A stretch of 64,000 bases of DNA from Lentibacillus sediminis (GCF_002763455.1 NZ_NIXK01000003.1:124001-188000), one strand, 5' to 3'; positions 1 to 8,056 are shown, numbered from the stretch's first letter. Numbers and translations: made by a program. The notes: a model not told the origin generated them from the letters alone.

Positions 1-139
1 TAATGATATGATAATACATATATTGTGGGGATTTTACGCTGAATTGGCAAAACGCCCCTTATTTCAATGAGGGATAAATGCCAAGGTCTTATGAAAAAAT
101 AAAAAATTCAAATCTCTCCCTTCCAGAACATATATTTGG

Positions 140-160
140 TATAATGGATATAAGGAGGTG
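140..160 (+). promoter_or_regulatory. tnpB promoter -10 and ribosome binding site
   Basis: A perfect TATAAT lies at 140-145. The -35 region 17 bases upstream is poor. A strong AAGGAGGTG Shine-Dalgarno at 153-161 precedes the ATG at 166 with good spacing, which supports that start. Confidence 0.5.
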
Positions 161-165
161 AAAAG

Positions 166-1278
166 ATGGCTACGCAAACATTTCTGGTGAAACTAAAAAA
201 ATTAACCAAAAAGAAACATCAACAGTTTTGCTATGAACAATCAGAATTTGCGGATTGCGTGAACCATTGCGTGGAACGCATCCAAAAAGGAGAAAAGCTT
301 TCATCTAAAGAAGTGAGATTTAATTTGAAATCTACCATTAAAAATGAAGCTATTCGAAGAGCAAAAAAAGCTATTTCGGATTATCGTAAAGGATTGGCTA
401 AAACCATCCCCACATTTAGAAATTCAATCGGAATTAAAATAAATAATCAAAATTGGAACAGTGTCAGGAAAAATGGGAAATGGTATATTGCCTTCACTAC
501 AAATAAAGGGAAGAAAACGTTGCCCATTGTGGAAACAGCCGATGGCCAAATGTATTTTCCATTTTTAACACCGAAAAATCGTGAGTTTAGAGGTACAATA
601 GAACTTTTGAGAAAAGGAACCGATTGGTATGTTGCGATTCCCATCCAAGTAAGTTCTGAATTGGATTTGGAAGAAAAGCATAAAGGAGTCAAAGAATCCA
701 TGCAAGATTATACATTCATCGGTGTCGATTTGGGACTTCGACACATTGCGGTTCTTTCCGAGCCACTAAGCGGAAAACGACAACTCTTTTCCGGTAAAGA
801 AGTCGGTTATATGCGACGACACTTTCGTTCCCTGCGACGTTCACTAGGTAAGAAGAAGGCACAGCGCGCCATAGAACGTATAGGTAAAAAAGAAAGCCGT
901 TGGATGAAAGATTATAACCGAAAATTAGCAAAGGATATTGTTGACTTTGCTCGTCAATTTGATCATCCAATGATTAAATTGGAACGTCTGGATGACATCC
1001 GTACTACCTGCCGAAGCATGACGAAGACGGAGAAATCCATCCATTCCTGGCCCTTTTATCAATTAAAGCAATTCATTAAAGAACGAGCTGCGAAATTCAA
1101 TATTCCTGTGGTAGATATCAATCCTTTTAAAACAAGTCAAACTTGTTTTGATTGCAAACACGCTGAAAAAGGGAACCGTAGTCAGGAAAAATTCAAGTGT
1201 AAAAAATGCGGCCATGCAAGCCACGCTGACTTAAATGCTGCAAATAATATAGCAGTTAGCACAACCTTGGCGGCGTAA
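166..1278 (+). CDS. tnpB: TnpB, RNA-guided RuvC-type nuclease of IS200/IS605 elements
   Basis: 370 residues, a normal length for TnpB. The RuvC-like catalytic residues are all present: Asp188 in the GVDLG motif, Glu273 in KLERL and Asp355 in HADLN. A four-cysteine zinc ribbon sits between the last two (CxxC at 327/330 and 345/348). TnpB proteins use an RNA from the element's right end to cut matching DNA and help retain the element; they are relatives of Cas12. No frameshift or lost motif is visible, so the gene looks intact. The start is set by the strong ribosome site. The guide RNA would be encoded just downstream (separate entry). Confidence 0.93.
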   Translation: MATQTFLVKLKKLTKKKHQQFCYEQSEFADCVNHCVERIQKGEKLSSKEVRFNLKSTIKNEAIRRAKKAISDYRKGLAKTIPTFRNSIGIKINNQNWNSVRKNGKWYIAFTTNKGKKTLPIVETADGQMYFPFLTPKNREFRGTIELLRKGTDWYVAIPIQVSSELDLEEKHKGVKESMQDYTFIGVDLGLRHIAVLSEPLSGKRQLFSGKEVGYMRRHFRSLRRSLGKKKAQRAIERIGKKESRWMKDYNRKLAKDIVDFARQFDHPMIKLERLDDIRTTCRSMTKTEKSIHSWPFYQLKQFIKERAAKFNIPVVDINPFKTSQTCFDCKHAEKGNRSQEKFKCKKCGHASHADLNAANNIAVSTTLAA

Positions 1279-1525
1279 TACAAAACAGTCGTGAGACTAC
1301 TTTGTATGATAGACCAAGTACCCACCAGGTATAATTCTGGTTCAAACATGCAAGACTGTTTCTCTTCGCATGGGGAGCCCCGAGTGGCACGGGGTATAGT
1401 GGTCATAATGACGACGGGCCAGAAATGGAACAACATGATGACTGTCGGGAGATAGCCATCCCGTTAGAATGAGCCATTACCACGCCTTATATAAGGTGTA
1501 TCCTTAGGGGATGCTCGGTATTTTA
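1240..1525 (+). ncRNA. candidate omega RNA / structured right end of the tnpB element
   Basis: About 265 bases follow the tnpB stop without a gene, and at least four hairpins can be drawn: 1279-1306 (TACAAA/TTTGTA with inner AGTC/GACT), 1378-1394 (CCCCG/CGGGG), 1446-1463 (CGGGA/TCCCG) and 1482-1499. In known TnpB systems the guide RNA overlaps the end of tnpB, folds into several stems and ends at the element's right boundary, with the guide taken from the flanking DNA. The position and folding fit. The exact 3' end, and so the guide, is not determined. This is inferred from position and structure only. Confidence 0.5.
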
Positions 1526-1544
1526 ATGCAGAGAGGATGTCACC

Positions 1545-2156
1545 ATGAATTTTGTGTCGATTGATTTTGAAACAGCTAATGAAAAACGCTTTAGCCCCTG
1601 TGCCGTCGGTGTGGTGGTTGGAAATGAACAGGAGATTCTCGATGAATTTTATAGTCTCATAAATCCGCTGACAGAATTCCGTTCATTTAATACATATATT
1701 CACGGCATCAAAGAAGCGGATGTTGCAGACGCTCCCACTTTTCCTGAAGTTTGGGAAGAACTGAAAGGATATTTGGACAGGCAGCTGGTCATTGCACACA
1801 ATGCCAGCTTTGATATGAGTGTGCTGAGACAGACATTGGACCGTTTCGATTTGATTTATCCGGAGATGGACTATTTATGTACGGCAAATATCGCAAAAAG
1901 AGTATGGCCGAGCTTAGAAAACCATAAACTAAACACATTGGCCGCCCATCATGAAATTCGATTTGAGCACCACCATGCCCTGGAAGATGCCCGTGTTGCG
2001 GCAAAAATATTCATGAAGCAGCTGTCCGAGCATGAACATTCATCCGATGCATTGCTGAAATATTGCCGGATGACGAAAGGGAGCATCTACGAGCGCGGCT
2101 ACACAGCACCGAGATCCAGGCCGGCAAAGAAAAAGAGCAGGCGGATTTACTTTTAA
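1545..2156 (+). CDS. DnaQ-like 3'-5' exonuclease (DNA pol III epsilon-type domain)
   Basis: 203 residues, essentially a single DEDDh exonuclease domain. The acidic residues are visible: Asp7 and Glu9 in the N-terminal SIDFET motif, Asp90 in the HNASFD motif, then His143 and Asp148 in the HHALEDAR motif. The C-terminus is basic (PAKKKSRR). Stand-alone proteins of this kind are common in Bacillaceae and are probably repair or RNA-trimming exonucleases; the substrate cannot be read from sequence. GAGAGGA at about 1529-1535 precedes the ATG. It lies immediately right of the tnpB element and 22 bases ahead of the PC4-like gene, possibly an operon with it. Confidence 0.85.
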   Translation: MNFVSIDFETANEKRFSPCAVGVVVGNEQEILDEFYSLINPLTEFRSFNTYIHGIKEADVADAPTFPEVWEELKGYLDRQLVIAHNASFDMSVLRQTLDRFDLIYPEMDYLCTANIAKRVWPSLENHKLNTLAAHHEIRFEHHHALEDARVAAKIFMKQLSEHEHSSDALLKYCRMTKGSIYERGYTAPRSRPAKKKSRRIYF

Positions 2157-2178
2157 CCTTTGAAAGGATGGGGAAATT

Positions 2179-2397
2179 TTGGCTGATATAAACTACGAAA
2201 TTGCAGAACAGCTTGGCGTGCTGTCCGAGTCTCCCAAAGGCTGGACCAAGGAGTTAAATAAGGTGAGCTGGAATGGACGCGCTCCCAAATATGACCTGCG
2301 CGACTGGGCGCCAGGCAAGGAGAAGATGGGGAAAGGCATCACACTGAGTGATGAAGAAATACAGCAGCTGAAACAATTGCTGCAGGATAAGGTTTAG
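2179..2397 (+). CDS. YdbC/PC4-like single-stranded nucleic-acid-binding protein
   Basis: 72 residues starting at TTG, preceded by AAAGGATGGGG. The sequence matches the bacterial PC4 (YdbC-type) family: an ELGVLSES-like strand, then KGWTKELNKVSWNGRAPKYD and a short C-terminal helix. A Lactococcus member of the family has a solved structure and binds single-stranded DNA as a dimer, like eukaryotic PC4. Probable role is in transcription or DNA transactions. The function in Bacillaceae is not established. It lies 16 bases ahead of sppA and could be co-transcribed with it. Confidence 0.8.
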   Translation: MADINYEIAEQLGVLSESPKGWTKELNKVSWNGRAPKYDLRDWAPGKEKMGKGITLSDEEIQQLKQLLQDKV

Positions 2398-2412
2398 AAG
2401 GAGGAAATACAT

Positions 2413-3408
2413 ATGAACAAGCGACGCTGGATTGCGCTTTTGATAGCAGCTGTCTTATTGGTTGTTTCCCTGGGCTGGCAAGCGGTGACCAGTATAGCAA
2501 CCGCGGATTTTGAAGAGATTTTCAGCCTCCAACAGCAACAGGAATATCAAACGGAAGTGGTGGAAGAGGGATCTCCTGCCAATAAAATTGCTGTAATGAG
2601 GTTGAACGGCGTCATCCAAAATACAACGGGCAGTCCGCTGAACACGGCCACCTATAATCATACCCGTTTTCTCGATATGATGGAGACAGCTGCTGAGGAT
2701 CCGACGGTAGGAGGGATTATTCTCCGAGTGAATACACCAGGCGGCGGGGTAGTGGAAAGTGCTCAGCTGCATGACCAAGTCGTAGAGATTCAGGAAACCT
2801 ATGAAAAGCCGGTATATGTGTCGATGGGCAATACGGCAGCGTCCGGCGGGTATTATCTGGCAGCTTCTGCAGATAAGATTGTCGCCCACCCGGGAACGCT
2901 GACCGGTTCCATTGGCGTGATTATGCAAAGTTTTAATGTCTCGGAACTGGCAGATAATATCGGGATTGATATGAATACGATCAAAAGCGGGGAATTCAAG
3001 GATATTATGTCGCCAACCCGTGAAATGACCGAAGAAGAGCGTGAAATCTTGCAAACAATGATTGATGATATGTATGCTGACTTTGTTCAAGTGATTGTGG
3101 AAGGCCGCGACATGACGGAAGAACGTGTGCGGGAACTTGGCGATGGCCGGGTATATACGGGCTCACAAGCGCTGGAACAGGATTTGGTGGATGCACTTGG
3201 CAATCTCGAGGATACGATTGCCATGATGAAAGAAGAGCAGGGACTGGAAAATGCTCAAGTTGTGGAATACTCTCAAGGGCTCGGATTGAATCAGTTTCTG
3301 GGAGGAGCGGTGCAGGCCTTCACTGGCGCAAATCCCGACATCGATAATGTAATCGAGATGGTAAGAGAGTCCCATACACCGCGTGCGATGTATTTATACT
3401 CGGAATAA
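2413..3408 (+). CDS. sppA: signal peptide peptidase SppA
   Basis: 331 residues, close to the 335 of B. subtilis SppA. An N-terminal membrane anchor covers about residues 6-26 and the rest would be extracellular. The ClpP/crotonase-like peptidase domain carries the nucleophile Ser144 (TAASGG motif) and general base Lys191 (IKSGEFKD motif), at the expected spacing. It degrades signal peptides left in the membrane and has been linked to lantibiotic resistance in B. subtilis. GGAGGA precedes the ATG. The next gene, yteJ, starts 12 bases after the stop, the same pair order as in B. subtilis. Confidence 0.95.
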   Translation: MNKRRWIALLIAAVLLVVSLGWQAVTSIATADFEEIFSLQQQQEYQTEVVEEGSPANKIAVMRLNGVIQNTTGSPLNTATYNHTRFLDMMETAAEDPTVGGIILRVNTPGGGVVESAQLHDQVVEIQETYEKPVYVSMGNTAASGGYYLAASADKIVAHPGTLTGSIGVIMQSFNVSELADNIGIDMNTIKSGEFKDIMSPTREMTEEEREILQTMIDDMYADFVQVIVEGRDMTEERVRELGDGRVYTGSQALEQDLVDALGNLEDTIAMMKEEQGLENAQVVEYSQGLGLNQFLGGAVQAFTGANPDIDNVIEMVRESHTPRAMYLYSE

Positions 3409-3420
3409 GGAGGTGCCTAA

Positions 3421-3888
3421 ATGAGTGAAGAAGTAGTCGAATATCAGACAGCTGTTCAGCCAGGCACCCAGGTTTACGCGGGGTTTTGGATGCGGTTTTG
3501 GGCCTATTTGACGGATTTAATTATCGTTGGTGCTGTTAATGGGATTATCCTCAGTCCGCTGGTATTTATCGGGGATGGGGAAGATGTGACATTAGGTTTT
3601 TGGACCTTGTCCGGAATTTTGGCCGGGATTGTGTTTTACCTTTATTTTTTGTTGATGACCCGATTTTTTCATCAGACACTTGGTAAAATGATTTTTGGTC
3701 TGAAGGTGATCCGCAGGGACGGGGGACCGCTAAGCTGGAGTGATCTGCTGTTTCGTGAAGTGGTTGGCAGGTTCGTTCATCGTGTGATACCGATTTTTGC
3801 TGCAGCTTATATCGTTGTTGCTTTTACCCCGGAAAAACAGGGGCTGCACGATATGATTGGCAAAACACGCGTGGTTTTTGCCAGATAG
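3421..3888 (+). CDS. yteJ: RDD-family membrane protein YteJ
   Basis: 155 residues with the RDD domain signature: an early FWMRFWAYLTDLII helix, a second and third hydrophobic helix, and the conserved tail ending HDMIGKTRVV. RDD proteins are small polytopic membrane proteins, some implicated in sodium/proton exchange, but the job of YteJ is not known. It follows sppA at 12 bases with AAGGAGG between, so it is presumably in the same operon. In B. subtilis the pair is linked to membrane stress and lantibiotic resistance. A terminator hairpin follows. Confidence 0.88.
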   Translation: MSEEVVEYQTAVQPGTQVYAGFWMRFWAYLTDLIIVGAVNGIILSPLVFIGDGEDVTLGFWTLSGILAGIVFYLYFLLMTRFFHQTLGKMIFGLKVIRRDGGPLSWSDLLFREVVGRFVHRVIPIFAAAYIVVAFTPEKQGLHDMIGKTRVVFAR

Positions 3889-3892
3889 GGTG

Positions 3893-3930
3893 AACAGGGT
3901 GTTTCGCATTGCGCGGGCATCCTGTTTTTT
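3893..3930 (+). terminator. terminator after sppA-yteJ
   Basis: AACAGGGTG... pairs with ...GCATCCTGTT (arms near 3893-3907 and 3914-3926), followed by a run of six T. It closes the sppA-yteJ unit. Confidence 0.75.
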
Positions 3931-3993
3931 GTTTGCTTTTATTTTCTGTCTGAATTAAACTAAGACAAAGAATATTCAGGAGGGATGAGGGAG

Positions 3994-5586
3994 ATGGATA
4001 TGAATACCAATACAACGGAACTGGGGAAATTGCTGGAGCGGGTGAGAAGAAATACATTGGGGGATCTGCTTGCCCGTACTCGGGATCGTATGCCGGATAA
4101 ATTTGCAATCGCTTACAATGAAGAGCGGCTCAATTATGCGGAGCTGGATGACCGGGTGAATCAGACAGCACACGTTTTTTTGACAGATGGTATGAAAAAA
4201 GGCGATATGATCACCGTGATGTCGAAAAACAGCCTGGATTTTGTCGTGGTCAATTTTGCGCTGGCCCGCATTGGTGCAGTAATGATTCCGATTAATTATA
4301 TGCTGTCAGCGGAAGATGTGCAGTATATTTTGGAACATGCGGAGGCAGATGGGTTTATTGCTTCAGAGGAATATGCGCCGTTGCTTGATCAGACTGCGGG
4401 AAGATTGGCGATCAAGCATCGTTATCTGATGGATGCAGATGAAATTGCAGGGGCCCCTTTGCCAGCATGGACACCATTGTCTGTCGCCAGAGAGGGGCAG
4501 CCGGGCCACTTTGCAGAAGCGGAAATAACTGATGACGATCTGGCTCATGTGCTGTATACGAGTGGCACGGAGTCGCGGCCAAAAGGGGTCATGCTTTCCC
4601 ATAAAAGTCTAATCAGCGAATATGTCTCAAGTATTGTCGATGGAAAAATGGGGGCGGAGGATGTCTGTATCCATGCCCTTCCGCTCTATCATAGTGCACA
4701 ACTGCATGTATTCCTCGGGCCAAGCGTTTATGCGGGTTCGAGCGGGATCATTCTTGGTGCAGCAAGCCCTGAGCTTATCCTGGAAACGATCGAAAAAGAA
4801 GGGGCAACCCAGCTGTTCTGCCCGCCGACCGTGTGGATCGCTCTCCTGCGTCATCCGGATTTTGATAAGCGGGACTTGTCCACATTGAGGAAATGTTATT
4901 ACGGTGCGGCCATCATGCCGAGGGAAATTTTGAAAGAGCTGACCGATCGCTTGCCAAACGCCCAGTTCTGGAACTTTTACGGACAAACGGAAGTGGCTCC
5001 ATTGGCGACCGCTTTGCAGCCGGAGGATCAACTGCGTAAGCTTGGCTCTGCAGGCGTTGCGACATTAAATGTCCAGACGAAGATTGTAGATGATGCGGAT
5101 GTAGAGGTGCCGCGCGGAGAGGTAGGGGAAATTGTGCACCGCACCCCGCATGCCATGAAAGGTTATCTGCATGATCCGGAGAAAACGGCAGAAGCTTTTC
5201 GCGGCGGCTGGCTGCACAGCGGAGATCTCGGTGTCATGGATGAAGAGGGCTACATCACGATCATTGACCGGAAAAAAGACATGATAAATACAGGCGGTGT
5301 CAATGTATCAAGCAGGGAAGTGGAAGAAGCCATTTATCAGCTGGAAGGCGTTTCAGAAGTGGCGGTTGTGAGCATTCCGGATGCATACTGGATCGAAGCA
5401 GTCACTGCGATTATTGTACCAAAAGCAGATGTAGAACTGACAGAGGAAAAAGTAATCGCCTTTTGCCGGGAAAAGCTGTCCTCCTATAAAGTACCTAAAC
5501 ATGTGGATTTCACTTCCGACCTGCCAAAGAATCCGAGCGGCAAAGTGCTGAAACGGCAGCTCCGGGATCAATATAAAGAGCAATAG
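3994..5586 (+). CDS. AMP-binding acyl-CoA synthetase (fatty acid-CoA ligase type)
   Basis: 530 residues of the ANL superfamily. The phosphate-binding motif YTSGTESRPKG is at about residue 187, the A5 motif YGQTE about residue 330, and the A7/A8 region contains HSGDLG and DRKKDMI. The catalytic lysine region near the end reads NPSGKVLKR. The enzyme would activate a carboxylic acid to acyl-AMP and then acyl-CoA; chain length cannot be told. The ATG at 3985 abuts the AGGAGGG site with no spacing, so ATG 3994 (10 bases downstream of the site) is the better start. It is a single gene between two terminators, not part of a visible beta-oxidation operon. Confidence 0.88.
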   Translation: MDMNTNTTELGKLLERVRRNTLGDLLARTRDRMPDKFAIAYNEERLNYAELDDRVNQTAHVFLTDGMKKGDMITVMSKNSLDFVVVNFALARIGAVMIPINYMLSAEDVQYILEHAEADGFIASEEYAPLLDQTAGRLAIKHRYLMDADEIAGAPLPAWTPLSVAREGQPGHFAEAEITDDDLAHVLYTSGTESRPKGVMLSHKSLISEYVSSIVDGKMGAEDVCIHALPLYHSAQLHVFLGPSVYAGSSGIILGAASPELILETIEKEGATQLFCPPTVWIALLRHPDFDKRDLSTLRKCYYGAAIMPREILKELTDRLPNAQFWNFYGQTEVAPLATALQPEDQLRKLGSAGVATLNVQTKIVDDADVEVPRGEVGEIVHRTPHAMKGYLHDPEKTAEAFRGGWLHSGDLGVMDEEGYITIIDRKKDMINTGGVNVSSREVEEAIYQLEGVSEVAVVSIPDAYWIEAVTAIIVPKADVELTEEKVIAFCREKLSSYKVPKHVDFTSDLPKNPSGKVLKRQLRDQYKEQ

Positions 5587-5593
5587 GTAAAAT

Positions 5594-5628
5594 GGAGTGC
5601 CACTGTAACGATCGGTGCTCCTTTTTTT
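5594..5628 (+). terminator. terminator after the acyl-CoA synthetase gene
   Basis: GGAGTGCC at 5594-5601 pairs with GGTGCTCC at 5614-5621 (two G-U pairs), followed by seven T. Confidence 0.85.
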
Positions 5629-5678
5629 ATAGAATAATATCCTAAAATGCAGCAAAACTATAATTGGAGGTGGTCACA

Positions 5679-5819
5679 GTGGCGAAAAAACAAAGCAGAG
5701 ACAAAAAAACGAACGGGAATAATAGCATGAATCCCCAGGGCTTAACGGAAGATACGGCAGATCAGCAGCCCAAATCCCAGCTTGAACAGCGGGCGAAAAA
5801 GAAGAATACCAAGATTTAA
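5679..5819 (+). CDS. 46-residue basic, hydrophilic protein upstream of csgA; possible small spore protein
   Basis: GTG start with TTGGAGGTGG nine bases upstream. The product is very hydrophilic, rich in Lys, Asn and Gln, begins MAKKQSRDKK and ends AKKKNTKI, with no hydrophobic core. That composition recalls the minor small acid-soluble spore proteins (Ssp types), but it does not match any member I remember. The stop lies 4 bases before the csgA-like GTG, so the two are almost certainly translated from one mRNA. Function unknown; a spore role is inferred from composition and neighbour only. Confidence 0.6.
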   Translation: MAKKQSRDKKTNGNNSMNPQGLTEDTADQQPKSQLEQRAKKKNTKI

Positions 5820-5823
5820 GAAG

Positions 5824-6081
5824 GTGACAGAAATCGACCATACATTGGATTACCTGCGTGAATCGCTGGCGAATTACATGGAAAACGACATGTGCCAGCA
5901 AATCACCAAAAAGCTTGAGGGCAAGCAGTATGTAAATGAGGAACAGTTCGTCCGGGAACTACAGCAAGAGGAGATAACCTATCTCAATGATGTCCTGGAG
6001 AATGAATTGGATTATGCTAAACGTGTGGCCCATGATCAGCGGGTAAAAGAGCTCACGGAAGTGTATGAATTACTGTTTTAG
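5824..6081 (+). CDS. csgA: CsgA-like sporulation-specific protein
   Basis: 85 residues with the chosen GTG start. The sequence resembles B. subtilis CsgA (82 residues): an LDYLRESL helix, MENDMCQQI, the YVNEEQFVRELQ segment and a KELTEVYELL end. CsgA is made in the forespore under sigma G and is listed among the minor spore proteins; its role is unclear. No good Shine-Dalgarno precedes GTG 5824. The 4-base gap from the upstream gene suggests coupling or re-initiation. A TTG at 5782 would give 14 extra residues but has no ribosome site. Confidence 0.75.
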   Translation: MTEIDHTLDYLRESLANYMENDMCQQITKKLEGKQYVNEEQFVRELQQEEITYLNDVLENELDYAKRVAHDQRVKELTEVYELLF

Positions 6082-6137
6082 TGAGATTGGGCAAATTTCC
6101 CATTGCTTTTTAAGCAGGAAACGTTTAATATAAGGAT

Positions 6138-6372
6138 ACAAGCTGCGATGTGCGTATGAAAATAAGTTTTAACCTCTAACAGATGAATAGGGAGTTTTAC
6201 ATCGAAGCTCTAATGTCGGGCCGCGATTTGGCGGAAGACAGGAAAGCTTCTGCAAACACCCACTTGGTGAAGTGGTGGTTTAAAACTTTCATTGTAAAAT
6301 ACGGCAATTGTGGCTGTTACATATCCAACAAATGCTCAAGGGGCCAGTTTCTTTCGGGAAGCTGGCCTTTTT
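6138..6372 (+). ncRNA. possible small RNA with its own terminator
   Basis: No convincing gene lies between csgA and the VOC gene (390 bases). A weak sigma-A-like promoter can be read as TTGCTT at 6103-6108, 17 bases, then TAATAT at 6126-6131. A hairpin at 6254-6281 has a six-pair CCACTT/AAGTGG core and an outer AAAC/GTTT clamp. A strong terminator closes the region at 6342-6372. The 260-base distance between the csgA stop and this terminator suggests either a separate RNA of about 235 bases or a long structured 3' UTR. I do not recognise a known RNA family. Confidence 0.3.
6342..6372 (+). terminator. strong terminator in the csgA-VOC intergenic region
   Basis: A 10-pair stem, GGCCAGTTTC (6342-6351) with GAAGCTGGCC (6358-6367), is followed by five T. 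Confidence 0.88.
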
Positions 6373-6472
6373 CAGTTTTAGCTGTATAAGTAAACATTAT
6401 CATTTTCCATATTGAATAAGTATTATCCTTATCGTTCCGCTGGTGCTAAGCTGAATTCAGGAGGTGGAGGGT

Positions 6473-6841
6473 ATGAGATTTACATGGGAAGCGATTGATC
6501 ATGTGCAGCTGGCTGCGCCGACGGGCGAAGAGAATGCAGCCAGGAAGTTTTTTACCGGGATTCTGGGCTTTACCGAGGTGGAGAAACCGCCTTTATTAAA
6601 GGCACAAGGAGGCGTATGGTTTCAAACAGGCGGGATCCAGCTGCACATTGGGGCAGATGAAGAATTTGTCCCTAGTATAAAAGCGCATCCTGCATTTCAA
6701 GTAAAACATCTGGAGGGATTAAAAAGGCATCTGGATAAAGAAAGGGTGGCCTATCAGGAAGACAGCCGTCTGCCTGGGGCCAAACGGATCTATGTAATGG
6801 ATCCGTTCGGCAACCGAATGGAGTTTCTGGAATGGGAATAA
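6473..6841 (+). CDS. VOC-family (glyoxalase/bleomycin resistance-like) protein
   Basis: 122 residues forming one vicinal-oxygen-chelate half domain. It starts with an IDHVQLAAP strand supplying the usual metal-binding His, has IQLHIG in the middle, and ends DPFGNRMEFLEWE, whose Glu is the typical C-terminal ligand. Such proteins are dimeric metalloenzymes or antibiotic-binding proteins; substrate unknown. AGGAGG at 6459-6464 sets the start at ATG 6473, not the in-frame GTG inside the ribosome site. It is monocistronic, with terminators on both sides. Confidence 0.85.
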   Translation: MRFTWEAIDHVQLAAPTGEENAARKFFTGILGFTEVEKPPLLKAQGGVWFQTGGIQLHIGADEEFVPSIKAHPAFQVKHLEGLKRHLDKERVAYQEDSRLPGAKRIYVMDPFGNRMEFLEWE

Positions 6842-6855
6842 TTTCATGGAAAGCA

Positions 6856-6895
6856 ATCACCTGCTCTATCGGAAGTCTGAGCGGGTGATTTTTTT
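6856..6895 (+). terminator. terminator after the VOC gene
   Basis: ATCACCTGCTC (6856-6866) pairs with GAGCGGGTGAT (6879-6889), followed by a T run to 6895. Confidence 0.88.
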
Positions 6896-7003
6896 GTCAC
6901 AGAGTAAATAAATACAGCTCCCGCGTCGTAACAGCAATTGTCTGAATAAAATATGGTAAAATAGTATCAATTATAAAATCTCAACAGATAGGGTGGGGGT
7001 TCC

Positions 7004-7960
7004 ATGAGAAGAAAAATAACACTGATTTCCGGTATAATTGTAAGCGTTATCATAACAGCCTTGCTTTTTGCAACAAATTATTTTTACTCAGAAGCCGTGA
7101 AACGCGGGGAAGAAGTCGAGTTACATAGAGGAGACGAACCTGTTGCAGTGGAAGCTGCCAGCATGGAGGATCAGTCCATTTTGCAGGAAGCTAAAAGCTG
7201 GTATAGTGAACAGGAACCGGTGACCGTGGAACAAACCTCGGAGGATGGTTTAACATTAGTAGCAGATTATTTAAAAAATCCGGATGATAGTGGCAAAGCG
7301 GTAATTCTTGCTCATGGATTCCGCAGTCAAAAGGAAGATATGGGGGATTATGTGAAATTTTATTATGATCAGGGGTTTGATGTGCTGATGCCGGATGCAC
7401 GCGGCCACGGCGAAAGTGAAGGAGCGTATATTGGATATGGCTGGCACGACCGGCTTGATTACGTCAACTGGATTGACATACTGATTACGAATCACGAAGC
7501 AGAGGACATATTTTTGCATGGGAATTCCATGGGTGCAGCAACTGTGTTGATGACAAGCGGTGAGGAGCTGCCTGGGGAGGTTAAGGGAATTATCGCTGAC
7601 AGCAGCTACACGACAGTCATGGAAGAACTGACGCATCAGCTAAAACATTTGTACAATCTGCCGGCTTTTCCGCTGTTAAACTTTACCAGTGCAATGACGA
7701 AAGTCCGGGCAGGCTATTCGTTCACAGAAGCATCTGTTATTGCCCAGGTGGGGAACAACACAAGGCCATTATTTATGATCCACGGAGCGGAAGATGAATT
7801 GGTGCCGACCGAAATGGCGCTTGAACTTTATGAGGAGGCCGGCGGCGAGAAAGAGTTGTGGGTTGTTCCGGAGGTTGGCCATACGGATGGATATGAGGTG
7901 GCAACAGCGGAATATGAAGACCGGCTGGAGGGATTTATCACGGAAGCCTTAAACGATTAA
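7004..7960 (+). CDS. membrane-anchored alpha/beta hydrolase (YqkD-like)
   Basis: 318 residues. A hydrophobic segment at about 5-27 would anchor or export the protein. The alpha/beta hydrolase fold follows, with an oxyanion HGF near 104, DARGHGESEG at 131-140 and the nucleophile elbow HGNSMGAAT (Ser175); an acid (HGAEDELVP) and a His (VGHTDGY) complete the triad near the C-terminus. B. subtilis YqkD is similar in size and layout. Substrate unknown, probably an ester or peptide acting outside the membrane. An extended TGGTAAAAT -10 sits at 6954-6962. A paralogue lies at 16555-17514 with the same architecture. Confidence 0.85.
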   Translation: MRRKITLISGIIVSVIITALLFATNYFYSEAVKRGEEVELHRGDEPVAVEAASMEDQSILQEAKSWYSEQEPVTVEQTSEDGLTLVADYLKNPDDSGKAVILAHGFRSQKEDMGDYVKFYYDQGFDVLMPDARGHGESEGAYIGYGWHDRLDYVNWIDILITNHEAEDIFLHGNSMGAATVLMTSGEELPGEVKGIIADSSYTTVMEELTHQLKHLYNLPAFPLLNFTSAMTKVRAGYSFTEASVIAQVGNNTRPLFMIHGAEDELVPTEMALELYEEAGGEKELWVVPEVGHTDGYEVATAEYEDRLEGFITEALND

Positions 7961-8056
7961 GAAAAAAGTATAAAAGAAATCCCGCTGTAAATGCAGGATT
8001 TTCATGGCGTTTGGCGAATATATCTAGTAGGAATATCGTTTACCTTGGAGGAAAAT

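Larger units (their letters stand above)
30..1525 (+). mobile_element. tnpB-only IS200/IS605-group (IS1341-like) element
   Basis: A tnpB gene is flanked by sub-terminal hairpins and no tnpA transposase is present. The left hairpin spans 44-84: TTGGCA at 44-49 pairs with TGCCAA at 79-84, with an inner CCCTTA/TGAGGG stem. The right hairpin spans 1482-1499 (ACGCCTTAT/ATAAGGTGT). Sub-terminal hairpins instead of terminal inverted repeats are typical of this group, which moves as single-stranded DNA. The exact ends were not located: the left end is upstream of about 44 and the right end lies between 1499 and the exonuclease ribosome site near 1530. Without tnpA the element would need a transposase supplied from elsewhere. 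Confidence 0.65.

Noticed and set aside
5631-5660. sigma-G-like promoter (AGAATA, 17 bases, AAAACTA) before the 46-residue gene
   Set aside because: Transcription would begin about 5667, inside the ribosome site of the gene, which would leave it without a usable leader; the -10 also misses two consensus bases.
6183-6389. 68-codon frame in the csgA-VOC intergenic region
   Set aside because: No ribosome site, it reads through the hairpin and the terminator stem, and the composition is not protein-like.
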